Positions 7,682 to 16,300 of a stretch of DNA of 59,990 bases are shown piece after piece (position 1 is the first letter of the stretch; every line of letters begins with the position of its first letter). The notes beneath the pieces are model-generated. The model made no database searches. It had not been told where the DNA came from and worked only from the letters and a program-made list of their open reading frames with translations. The stretch is taken from NCBI RefSeq assembly GCF_022008365.1, contig NZ_JAIRBA010000026.1, positions 1 through 59,990 on the forward strand. Direction: 5' to 3'. The stretch comes from Aequorivita vitellina. GTDB lineage: Bacteria > Bacteroidota > Bacteroidia > Flavobacteriales > Flavobacteriaceae. The position numbers and the translations under genes were made by a program.

Positions 7682-8015
7682 AAAAACAACCGTGTGTGTC
7701 TCTTTTAATCATATCGATAATGTCGTTTAAATGTGTGGCTGTTGGAAATGGTTCATACAGTTCCCATTTTCCGCTTGCACGCTTCCAATATAAATTCCAT
7801 TCTTCTCTCGATTTATAAAATCTGATTTTCGCGTATTCGATATGTTGAATTTCTTTTAGATTATTCCAAATAGGACGAATTTCAAAAAGTACAAATACTT
7901 TTCCGTCAAAAGAATATCCGAAATCAAGTTGTGCCCGAATTTCTTCATTTTCCGGACGTATTGAATTTACGTAATTTCTTATTGTCGCTTCGTTTATATC
8001 AATTGTAGTTTTCAT
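7674..8015 (-). CDS. DUF3024 domain protein
   Basis: 113 aa. DUF3024 pattern: FGYSFDGKVFVLFEIRPIW, then AKIRFYKSREEWNLYWKRA and GKWELYEPFPTATHL. The family is small, of unknown function, and often found in accessory regions. The stop overlaps the start of the UPF0158 gene by 8 bp. The island element (copy B) is 54 bp upstream of its ATG and may serve as its promoter. Confidence 0.8.
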   Translation of the reverse strand: MKTTIDINEATIRNYVNSIRPENEEIRAQLDFGYSFDGKVFVLFEIRPIWNNLKEIQHIEYAKIRFYKSREEWNLYWKRASGKWELYEPFPTATHLNDIIDMIKRDTHGCFYG

Positions 8016-8068
8016 TTAAGTTCAGTAATTTTTTCAGCTGGCGTAGATGGTGTGTTAATTACAACTAG

Positions 8069-8086
8069 CTTCAAATATATTAAAAA
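8069..8086 (-). repeat. Island element copy B (18 bp, promoter-like)
   Basis: Identical to 5728-5745 and 9548-9565. Read in gene direction it carries TATATTTG and is 54 bp upstream of the DUF3024 ATG, close enough to act as the promoter of the DUF3024/UPF0158 module. Confidence 0.75.
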
Positions 8087-8211
8087 GTTTGGTGGTTTTG
8101 TTTTTTAATTGGTTGATGGGTATTGAATTGCAGAACGTTTGGACGAGAATGAATACACAGGGCGGTTTATAAATGGGATGGCTGTGCGGTTGGGTTTATT
8201 GCGCAATCATC

Positions 8212-8697
8212 TCATTCTGAAATTGTCATTGCTTCTTTAAATCTTTCCAAGTTTAATTTATTTGCGTCAATGATGTACGTATCGGCTTTTTTAAATATTG
8301 CAGTAATGCCACCAACCATGCCGCCAATAAAACCACCGCCAATTAATCCCATCATCGATTTATCGGAAGCGGAAAAATAAATAATCCCTTTGTCATCATC
8401 TCCAGATAATAATCCTACCAAAGCAAGGGAACCGCCGCCGATTATTGCACCTTTTGCAATATTATTGCCACCCGAACGCCTCGTTTTTATTTTTCCTATT
8501 TTATGCAATGGAATTTCTATTGTTTCTTCTTTTAAATATAATTCAATTGAAGTTTTAGATATAGTCTTTATTCTCCCTTTGTTTATTTTTTTACCGTCTA
8601 AATTATATATGCGAACAAAAGTATTGCTATATACCTCCTCTTGAGCAATTACACTGTACGAAAAAAACAATACTGTTATAAATATTATATATTTCAT
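8212..8697 (-). CDS. Hypothetical exported protein with glycine-zipper segments
   Basis: 161 aa. The signal peptide MKYIIFITVLFFSYSVIAQ is followed by a small beta-rich region (residues about 25-70) resembling proteins that sense or store short peptides at membranes. Two glycine-rich hydrophobic stretches follow (IAKGAIIGGGSLALVGLL and MGLIGGGFIGGMVGGITAIF), like glycine-zipper membrane segments. Function unknown. Single gene in the accessory island; its downstream flank holds the GAACGTTT repeat relative at 8124-8162. Confidence 0.75.
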   Translation of the reverse strand: MKYIIFITVLFFSYSVIAQEEVYSNTFVRIYNLDGKKINKGRIKTISKTSIELYLKEETIEIPLHKIGKIKTRRSGGNNIAKGAIIGGGSLALVGLLSGDDDKGIIYFSASDKSMMGLIGGGFIGGMVGGITAIFKKADTYIIDANKLNLERFKEAMTISE

Positions 8698-8801
8698 GGG
8701 TTTATAGGTATGTGGGCTATGGATTGGCTGCGTAAAAATACGCCGGATTCTTTCTGCCGTATGCCGTATGGTTAGCAGTGTTGATAATAGTGCTTATCAG
8801 A

Positions 8802-9212
8802 CTATTTGTGCTCTTCCCAATACTCTTTTGGGGTTACTATTTTCGTGCCGTTATAAATTCCCATTGTAAAGTCGCTGGTGTTACCTGTAATTATGAAATC
8901 CGCTTTTGAAATTTGTGCCAATTCCAAAAGTCGATTATCTGGTTCATCCGAGATAATTTTCAATTTGGTAGTAGGCTCGTAGATTTCTGACATTTCACTA
9001 ATTCTTGCGATTAAAAAATCTGCATTGGTTTTAAAATCAATAAATCTTGCGAATTTGGGACGTTCAAGTACTTCAACATATTCTTGTAAAATTGGACTGG
9101 AAAGACAAATTAGTGCATTTCCTTCAATGCAATAGTCAACGATTAAATACGGATAATTTTTTTGAATTAAGGACGATACAATTACGTTCGTATCAAGAAT
9201 TATTTTTTGCAT
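8802..9212 (-). CDS. PIN-domain toxin (VapC-like, COG1569 type)
   Basis: 136 aa. PIN nuclease acidic residues are visible: ILDTNVIVSSLI (Asp near residue 7), a middle Glu in ILQEYVEVLERP, DEPDNRLLELA and DFIITGNTSDF. The family cuts RNA with a metal-dependent active site. It begins 20 bp inside the antitoxin gene, the usual coupled arrangement for a toxin-antitoxin pair. It differs from classical VapC in following the COG1569 pattern (a putative toxin of the PIN family). The target RNA is unknown. Confidence 0.88.
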   Translation of the reverse strand: MQKIILDTNVIVSSLIQKNYPYLIVDYCIEGNALICLSSPILQEYVEVLERPKFARFIDFKTNADFLIARISEMSEIYEPTTKLKIISDEPDNRLLELAQISKADFIITGNTSDFTMGIYNGTKIVTPKEYWEEHK

Positions 9213-9420
9213 TCCGGTGCGCTTTTATTTCGTCGTCAATCTCTTCCATAGTCATTTTGGATAGACCGTATTTATTGGCTAATTGAATGCTTTTATCCAA
9301 TGTTTGTTTTGTTATTTTTTTACTGATGATTTCAACCAGTTCAGAAAATGACAACGTATCTTTATTTAAGCCTAATTGGTTAAATTCAAATTCAGATATT
9401 TGGACATTTATAGATTTCAT
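9193..9420 (-). CDS. Antitoxin of the PIN-toxin pair
   Basis: 75 aa with the start at ATG 9420 (MKSINVQISEFEFNQLG). An upstream in-frame ATG at 9471 would add 17 residues, but a TAAATTTG promoter box lies between the two and ACAAGG sits before the chosen ATG. The protein has a short beta strand and helices like small AbrB/RHH-type or DUF-type antitoxins (KYGLSKMTMEEIDDEIKAHR at the end, probably the toxin-binding tail). It overlaps the toxin start by 20 bp. Confidence 0.8.
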   Translation of the reverse strand: MKSINVQISEFEFNQLGLNKDTLSFSELVEIISKKITKQTLDKSIQLANKYGLSKMTMEEIDDEIKAHRNAKNNS

Positions 9421-9429
9421 AATACCTTG

Positions 9430-9437
9430 TTTAAGTT
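9430..9437 (-). promoter_or_regulatory. -7 box of the PIN toxin-antitoxin operon
   Basis: Minus-strand TAAATTTG, a perfect TAnnTTTG match, is located about 10-17 bp before the chosen antitoxin ATG. It decides the start in favour of 9420. Confidence 0.5.
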
Positions 9438-9547
9438 CAAATTTACGAATAATTCGCAATCTTTCTTGCATTACTGGCTACCTGCGGAAAACAACAAACC
9501 AATTACGTTTAGCCCACTATTTAATAGCGTATGGCTAGGAAGTTTAC

Positions 9548-9565
9548 CTTCAAATATATTAAAAA
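9548..9565 (-). repeat. Island element copy C (18 bp, promoter-like)
   Basis: Identical to 5728-5745 and 8069-8086, about 130 bp upstream of the PIN-pair antitoxin start. Confidence 0.75.
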
Positions 9566-9635
9566 ACCCTAGAACTCCTACGAGCTATATATCACAAAGA
9601 GGCTATCTAAAAAGTAAAAATCAATCAGTTTGTTA

Positions 9636-9698
9636 GATCGAGCGGAGTCGAGACCTTATTGTAAATCAGAAACATAGCGTTCTCGACTGCGCCCGAAC
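9636..9698. repeat. REP-like inverted pair
   Basis: GATCGAGCGGAGTCGAGACC (9636-9655) and GTTCTCGACTGCGCCCGAAC (9679-9698) are imperfect inverted copies of the TCGAC-core word common in Flavobacteriaceae intergenic DNA. A third copy is at 43077-43096, and related CGGCTCCGCTCAGG words occur in the repeats at the window end. Confidence 0.6.
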
Positions 9699-9861
9699 TG
9701 ACATCCAAAACTACTTTTAAGACAATCTCTTGTATCATAATCTGAACAAAATTTAAAGCCGCTTTAACTGGAAATTCGTGAGGTTTAAATAGAATTGGGT
9801 TTGTGAAATAAGCGGGTTGAACCACTGCCAATCCCGCAAATGAGTTTCAATTTCGTTTTCA

Positions 9862-10236
9862 TTAAAGACTATGTCCCCCACCGCCTTCTTCCTTTAGCAA
9901 CACAAAACCGCCTTTGGTTAAAAACTTGCTATCGGGTTTAAATTCAGTAGTGTTTTCAATGGCTGAAAAACCATTATAGGTAGTGCCTATTTTTACTGTT
10001 GCAGGATGAATTTCAAATTCTTCGGCAGCGTCTCTTATCCTATTTCCAACCCAAAATGTTTGCCTTCCATTTCTACTACTGCGTTTTCGGGAAGCGCCAA
10101 ATGGTTTGAGGTACCGGTTACAATTTTGGCTTCGACGAACATGGCGGCAGTAAAGTTGTGTTCGTCCTTTTCTGCAATCTATCCGTGGATTAAGACGGTA
10201 CGCGACTTGGTATCTTCTACCAAATGCCATTCTCAT
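9862..10236 (-). pseudogene. Broken duplicate of the 3' end of the CusB-like adaptor gene
   Basis: The last about 55 codons read EEFEIHPATVKIG...FLTKGGFVLLKEEGGGG, nearly the same as the end of the intact adaptor at 12182. Upstream of that, the DNA still matches 12358-12560 closely up to about 10225, but in another reading frame, so at least one frameshift is present. The N-terminal two thirds of the gene are missing. The stop and 40 bp of downstream DNA are also duplicated. It is a partial duplication of the efflux locus, now probably not expressed as a functional protein. Confidence 0.85.
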
Positions 10237-10415
10237 ATTTACGTGCGAAACGATGGTGCTCTAAAATTTTTTAGGAAGGAGGTGGCTATTATTCCATGGA
10301 CTCGGCTCCGAACGGTCGGGCTGAGGGTTTGACCAAGACGATGAAGAAAACAAAATGATGACATTTTCTATGTTCTTACGATGAAAGTAAAAAGCAACCT
10401 CTTAAAACCAACCCT

Positions 10416-11834
10416 ATGAAAATAAAAATAATACTGTTCAGTCTCCTCCTCGTCATTTCTTTGTCAACGAAGGCCCAAGACGGCACCTATGATCCATCGT
10501 TTAATCAGGGATCTGGTTTTGCGGGCTTTGTATATACCCTAAAAGTTTTGCCCAATCAGAAAATACTGGTGGGTGGAGATTTTGATCTATACAATAACAT
10601 TTCGACCCCAAACCTCGTTCGGTTGAACCCTGATGGCACTCTGGACAACACCTTTTCTACCGGAACCGGATTTAATAACGATGTCTATGCCGTTGCTGTG
10701 CAACCCGATGGAAAAATAATAGTTGCAGGAGGATTTACGGAGTATAATGGTCAGGCCAGCTTAAGGGTACTTCGGCTTTTACCCGATGGCAATATGGATT
10801 CCAGCTTTAATACTACCAATGGCGCCGATGATAGGGTATATGGAATTCTGCTGCAGGCCGATGGAAAGATAATTTTATACGGTTATTTTGATGAATATAA
10901 TTCGCAATCCTATAAAGGAATCGTACGCCTGAATTCTGATGGAACAATAGATACAACCTTTAATACGGGCACCGGTGCCGATAATGAAGTTTTAACGGGT
11001 GTTTTACAAGCTGATGGCAAGATTGTAATTGGGGGGTATTTTACCCATTTTGATGGAACACAGCAAAACCGAATTGCCCGTTTAAATCCCGACGGCTCCT
11101 TGGATGCCTCTTTTAATACGGGAACAGGCGCCGATGACGAGATCCGTGCCCTTGGCCTGCAAACCGACGGAAAGTTATTGGTAGGCGGTTTTTTAAATAC
11201 GTTTAACGGTACTCCCGTGCCACGCATTGCAAGACTTCAGCCCAATGGCAACCTAGATGCAAGCTTCAACCCAGGAACCGGCACCCAAGGTATAATATAT
11301 AATTTCCTGATGCTTGACGGCGATTACTGTTTTGCCACAGGGCAATTTCCCTCTTATAACGGGTTTCCTCGTAGTGGGATTGTACGTTTAGCACCCGATG
11401 GAAGTATGGATAGCTCCTTTAACCCTGGGGACGGCTTATATGGCTCAATGCAAATTGGGGTCACCAATGCGCTTCAAGCCGATGGGAAACTTTTAACTGG
11501 CGGACTCTTTACCGCTTATGATTCCAATCCCGTAGGAAGTATTGTACGTATCACCAATAGTATTCTAAACACGCCTCAAGAAGCCCCCTTGCAAGCAAGA
11601 AGAATTGCTATACATCCAAACCCAGTATCGAGCCTTTTGCATATTGAAAATCCGAGCCACAACCCACTGCAGTTGATTGCAATTTTTGATATGACGGGGA
11701 GAAGGGTATATAATACTTCCCTAAACCCTATTGCAGCAAACAGTGTCGATCTTACTGCTTTGAAGCCTGGGAGCTATCTTTGCATCATTACGGATGGGCA
11801 TAGCTTTTGGACAAAGAAGTTCCTAAAAAATTGA
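10416..11834 (+). CDS. Delta-60 repeat protein with T9SS type A sorting domain
   Basis: 472 aa. The signal peptide MKIKIILFSLLLVISLSTKAQ is followed by seven or so repeats of about 50 residues with the signature LQADGKIxxGGxF...RLNxDGSxDxSFNxGTG. These are delta-60 repeats that build a beta-propeller-like fold. The last about 75 residues (IHPNPVSSLLHIENPS to KKFLKN) form a type A C-terminal sorting domain for type IX secretion and anchoring at the cell surface. The role of such proteins is unknown; adhesion or surface binding is a guess. It stands alone, opposite to the efflux genes, and is bracketed by the duplicated adaptor DNA (9822-10225 and 12142-12560). Confidence 0.88.
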   Translation: MKIKIILFSLLLVISLSTKAQDGTYDPSFNQGSGFAGFVYTLKVLPNQKILVGGDFDLYNNISTPNLVRLNPDGTLDNTFSTGTGFNNDVYAVAVQPDGKIIVAGGFTEYNGQASLRVLRLLPDGNMDSSFNTTNGADDRVYGILLQADGKIILYGYFDEYNSQSYKGIVRLNSDGTIDTTFNTGTGADNEVLTGVLQADGKIVIGGYFTHFDGTQQNRIARLNPDGSLDASFNTGTGADDEIRALGLQTDGKLLVGGFLNTFNGTPVPRIARLQPNGNLDASFNPGTGTQGIIYNFLMLDGDYCFATGQFPSYNGFPRSGIVRLAPDGSMDSSFNPGDGLYGSMQIGVTNALQADGKLLTGGLFTAYDSNPVGSIVRITNSILNTPQEAPLQARRIAIHPNPVSSLLHIENPSHNPLQLIAIFDMTGRRVYNTSLNPIAANSVDLTALKPGSYLCIITDGHSFWTKKFLKN

Positions 11835-12181
11835 TAAAAAAACCTCCGTCAAAATAATTTGTAGATTTTAGAGCCCAACATCTGTAACCTATGGGTGCGT
11901 CCTTCCACTCCGCCTGACTAGGTGCCGGAATTTTTAGGCCCAAGACGCTCCGCCTTGGGTGATAGTAATGCACTTTGACTCCTTCCGGCCGCCGAAAAGA
12001 TCCATCTTCCCATTCTAGAATATCCCGGCGGCCACCCTTCCGGGTTTTGCAGGCAGGCTCCCCCTTTAAGGAGCATTTGCTTATATATTGAGTTTTTGCT
12101 TAAGGGAAGGAGTTTTTTGTGATTTGGGATTTGGAATTTATGTCCTGCCAATCCCGCATATGAGTTTCAATTTCGTTTTCA
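11835..12181. other. Gene-free spacer between convergent genes
   Basis: No gene. The stretch is GC-richer than its surroundings and holds imperfect hairpins: CCCAAG...CTTGGG at about 11940-11960, and GGCCGCC near 11988 paired with GGCGGCC near 12028. The last 40 bp (12142-12181) are the duplicated adaptor downstream region. No clear T-tract terminator was found for either gene. Confidence 0.55.
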
Positions 12182-13348
12182 TTAATGACTATGTCCCCCA
12201 CCGCCTTCTTCCTTTAGCAACACAAAACCGCCTTTGGTTAGAAAGCGACTGTCTTTTTTAAATTCGGAAGTGTTTTTAATATTTGTATAGCCATTGTAGG
12301 TTGCGCCTATTTCAACTTCTGCGGGGTGAAGGGTGAATTCTTCCGCTGTTTCACTTTCAATTTCCAACACGTACTGTTTCCCTTCCATTTCTACCACCGC
12401 GTTTTCGGGAAGCGCCGAATGGTTTGAGGTACCGGTTACAATTTTGGCTTCCACGAACATGCCGGCAGTAAAGTTGTGTTCGTCCTTTTCTGCAATATGT
12501 CCGTGGATTAAGGCAATGCGAGTGTTTGGGTCTATGGAAGTCCCTACCAAATGCACCTCGCCCTTAAAGGTTGTCTTTGAAGCTTCGGGGACGGTAAACA
12601 GTATTTCCTGTTCTTTTTCCAATTGCAGTAAATCCTTTTCAAAAACCTTTAATTCCAAGTGAATGTGTTCCGTGTTCATAATTTCCATAATCTTATCGGC
12701 TGGAGAAACATAGCTGCCCGTATTCACAAAAACTTGGGTTACGTTGCCAGCAATAGGGCTGTAAATATTTACCGCTGAAACAATATTTCCAGCTGCTACA
12801 GACGCGGGATTTATATTCAGCATTTCAAGATTCTTTTTTAAACTGTTGCTGCGCGCCAAAGCGGTTTTGTATTCACTTTCGGCTTTAAGGAAACTTTTTT
12901 GCGAAGTGATTTTTTCTTCAAGCATAATTTTCTGCCGCTCGTATTCCGAATTTAAATATGAAAGCTGTGCCACCGTTTCCAGATAGTTTTGCTGCATGGT
13001 AATAAACTCCGGGTTTTCAAGGGTTACCAAGCGCTGTCCTTTTGAGACTTGATCGCCAATTAACAAGGGCGTGTTTTTAATATAGCCGCCCGCAAAAGCA
13101 CTTACCACTGCGCGACTTTGTGGCGGCACGTCTATGATGCCGCTGGTTTGCACCGTTGTGGCAAAGGGTTTTTCGGTGAGTTGACCTACCTCCATTTTGG
13201 CGCTATTAAACTGCGCTTTTGAAAGATGGATATTTTCCTCGTGATGTTCTTCAGAAGCAATTTCAGCTGAATTTCCTTCCTTTTCTGAATTGTTACAGGC
13301 TGCCAAAACCAAGGCCAGAAGCAACATAATTGATTTTATAGATTTCAT
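12182..13348 (-). CDS. CusB/CzcB-like periplasmic adaptor of RND metal efflux
   Basis: 388 aa. The lipoprotein signal MKSIKSIMLLLALVLAAC has a lipobox cysteine near residue 18. A His-rich segment (EEHHEENIH) follows, then the barrel-sandwich parts (VVSAFAGGYI...GDQVSKGQRLVTLENPEF), a coiled-coil hairpin (about residues 115-180), and the second lipoyl half with beta barrel (IYSPIAGNVTQVFVNTGSYV). The end is GGGGHSH, a possible metal-binding tail. It links the inner-membrane pump to the outer-membrane channel. It starts 11 bp after the CusA-TolC fusion gene. Cu/Ag or Zn/Co/Cd specificity cannot be decided. Confidence 0.92.
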   Translation of the reverse strand: MKSIKSIMLLLALVLAACNNSEKEGNSAEIASEEHHEENIHLSKAQFNSAKMEVGQLTEKPFATTVQTSGIIDVPPQSRAVVSAFAGGYIKNTPLLIGDQVSKGQRLVTLENPEFITMQQNYLETVAQLSYLNSEYERQKIMLEEKITSQKSFLKAESEYKTALARSNSLKKNLEMLNINPASVAAGNIVSAVNIYSPIAGNVTQVFVNTGSYVSPADKIMEIMNTEHIHLELKVFEKDLLQLEKEQEILFTVPEASKTTFKGEVHLVGTSIDPNTRIALIHGHIAEKDEHNFTAGMFVEAKIVTGTSNHSALPENAVVEMEGKQYVLEIESETAEEFTLHPAEVEIGATYNGYTNIKNTSEFKKDSRFLTKGGFVLLKEEGGGGHSH

Positions 13349-13359
13349 AACTAATTTTT

Positions 13360-16300
13360 TTAAAGCGTTAAATAATTGATAGCGATAACCGCTTGATTGT
13401 AATTGTTGAGATTTTCGAGATGATGCAATTCAATCTCGTAAGCGTTTTCAAGGCTTTGGATGTATTGAAAAAAGTCTATTTCGCCATTTTTAAAACTGAT
13501 GTTTGCTGTTTTTAAAATTTCTTCGGAAAGTGATTTCCCTTCGGTTTCATAATATTGAAGGGCTTCCTCGTATTTTGAAACTTCGTTTAGCAACTGCACT
13601 TTTCTGGAATTCAAATGAATTTTATAGTCTTCGGCTTGCTGTTCACTTACATCGGCTGCAATTCGCGAAGCTTTTATTTTTGAAGCATTCCCACTAAAAA
13701 GCAACGGAATTTTAAGTCCGATTTGGTACGAATATAAATTATCACTCAAGCCCGAAGCACTCGCCAGCGAATAGGAAAGGCTTATATCTGGCAGTAAATG
13801 CTGTTTTTCAAGGTTTTGTTTGGCTTTAAAAAAATCGTTTCTGCTTTCGTAATAAGCTATTGCGGGATGTGCTTCCAAATTCGAAAGTGAAAGATCCAGT
13901 TTCTCTAATGCGGCGTTGGCAATAGTTAAACTATCCTTTGTTTGCACCACCATCTTTAAGCGTTCCATTGCAATTTGCACGTCTTCCTTGACTTGCTTAT
14001 AGTCGGTCTCTAATTGCCGTTGTTTTGCACGGGCGGTAATTTTCTCCAAATAATTGGTCTCCCCGAGCTCAAAACGACGTTCGGCAGCGTGTGCAAAATT
14101 TTGATAGAGGCTGTCTAAACTTTCGTAAACACGTTCCCTATTTTTCTCAAATTGAAATTGATAATAGGCGGCGGCAACCATACCTTCGGTTTTGCGTTTT
14201 TCAAGCAGGTACTGGCTGCTCTGCATATTGTATTGCCTTTTATTTACATTTTTTTCGGCAAAATAGACCGTGGGAAACTGAAAGTCCTGCGCAACCCCAA
14301 ACACTTTGAGTTGTTCTCCATTTGGCGCGAAATCGTTTTCGTCGAATTCATAAAAAACCTTGGTCTTTTCAAAAGTAAAAGCGCTGCCTATTAAAGCATC
14401 TGCCTGCTCTTTTTGAAGTGATGCGGCTTTCAGTCCGGCGTTGTTTTCCAAAGCCATTTCTTGCAAGTCATTCAAGGTTTTGGGCGTTTCCTGCGCCATT
14501 CCTGAAAAGCTTAAAAAGAAAAGTGTAAGCGCAATTGGCAAAGCTTTCCTTTTCGATTTAAGTTGTCTTTTCTTTTTATTTGAATCGAAAATTGAATACA
14601 GCACCGGTAAAACAATCAGGGTTAAAATTGTGGCTGTAATCAGTCCGCCAATAACCACGGTAGCCAACGGTCGTTGAACCTCAGCTCCTGCATTGGTAGA
14701 AATTGCCATCGGTAAAAACCCTAAAGCTGCAGCCGAAGCAGTTAACAAAACCGCTCGTAAACGGTCTTTTGTACCCTGTACAATTAGTTCGTTTTTATCT
14801 GTCATACCTTCTTTTTTAAGTTCTTTAAAGTGTTCTATTAAAACAATTCCGTTGAGGACGGCAATCCCGAAAAGCGCAATAAAACCAACCCCTGCCGAAA
14901 TGCTAAAAGGCATATCGCGAAGCCAAAGCAAAAGCACTCCACCTACTGCTGCTAAAGGAATTGCAGAATAAATCAACAAAGCTTCCTTTACCGAATTAAA
15001 TGCGAAATAAAGCAGTACGAAAATTAAAAGGAGCGCTACGGGAACAGCTATTAAAAGTCGTTCTTTTGCGCTCTGCAGATTTTCAAATTGCCCGCCGTAA
15101 TCAATTGTATAGCCCACGGGAAGTTCTATGTTGTCGTCAATCAATTCTTGCACATCGTCCACCACACTTTGCAAATCGCGACTTCGCACGTTTATTCCCA
15201 CCACAATACGGCGTTTGGTGTCGTCCCGCGAAATTTGTGCGGCACCTTTGGAATACTTTATGTCCGCCAGTTCGCGCAACGGCACTTTTTCGCCAGAAGG
15301 GGTATCGACAAACAGGTTTTGCAAATTTGAAAGATCGCGACGGTTGTTTGCATCCAAACGAACTACCAGATCGAAGCGTTTTTCGCCTTCAAAAATGCTT
15401 CCCAAAGATTTCCCGGCGAAGCCCATTGCAATCATTTCGTTTAAATCTTCAATGTTTAAGCCGTAGCGTGCAATTTTAGCTCTATCGAAATTCACGCTCA
15501 TTTCGGGCAAACCGGCTACTTTTTCAACAATAATATCGTCAACGCCAGCCGTATTTTCCACCAGGTTTTTTATCTCGTTGGCCTTTTTGCTCAACACATC
15601 GAGGTCTTCCCCAAAAATCTTAATGGCTATATCTGCACGTACGCCGGTAATCAATTCGTTGAAACGCATTTCGATGGGCTGGGTGAACTCCACTTCCATT
15701 CCGGGAATTATCGCCAGGGCTTCCTTAAACTTTTCTGCCAGTTCATTTTTACTGCTGGCAGAAACCCATTCCTTTTTTGGTTTTAGGGTAATTATTACAT
15801 CGCTATCTTCCATAGACATAGGATCGGTGGGCACTTCGGCGGCACCAATACGACTTACCACTTGATCTACTTCAGGAAAATTATCGATTAAAATATTTTC
15901 AATTTGTGTTGTTATAGCAATCGTATTGCTAAGGGAAGTTCCCGTTTTTAACACTGGTTGAATTACAAAATCGCCCTCGTCGAGCGTAGGGATAAACTCC
16001 CCTCCCATTGTTGAAAACAAGTAAATTGTAACAGCCAGGATGAGTACTGCCGCTGATAAAACTATTTTTTTCGCCCCCAAAGCCCACCGAATTATTGGGT
16101 CGTAAAAGCGGTTGAAAAAAGTCATAATTCTTACAGACACATTTCTCTTTGAAGGTTCTGTAGGTTTTAAAAATACCGAGGCAGCCACAGGTACATAAGT
16201 AAAACAAAGCAGCATGGCCCCAATTAACGCAAAGCTGAAAGTCTGCGCCATGGGAATAAACATTTTACCTTCCACCCCACTGAGGGAAAGAATTGGAATA

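Larger units (their letters stand above)
9472..9861. other. Gene-free spacer with island element and REP-like pair
   Basis: No gene seen; a 68-codon minus ORF here is likely chance. The stretch contains island element copy C (9548-9565), a REP-like inverted pair (9636-9698), and from about 9822 DNA matching 12142-12181 downstream of the adaptor gene, the edge of a duplication. Confidence 0.6.

Noticed and set aside
9625-9831. 68-codon minus ORF
   Set aside because: It runs through the REP-like pair and into duplicated downstream DNA, with no domain or ribosome-binding site.
10006-10332. 108-codon plus ORF
   Set aside because: It is the antisense frame of the broken adaptor copy; the intact adaptor has a similar antisense ORF at 12333.
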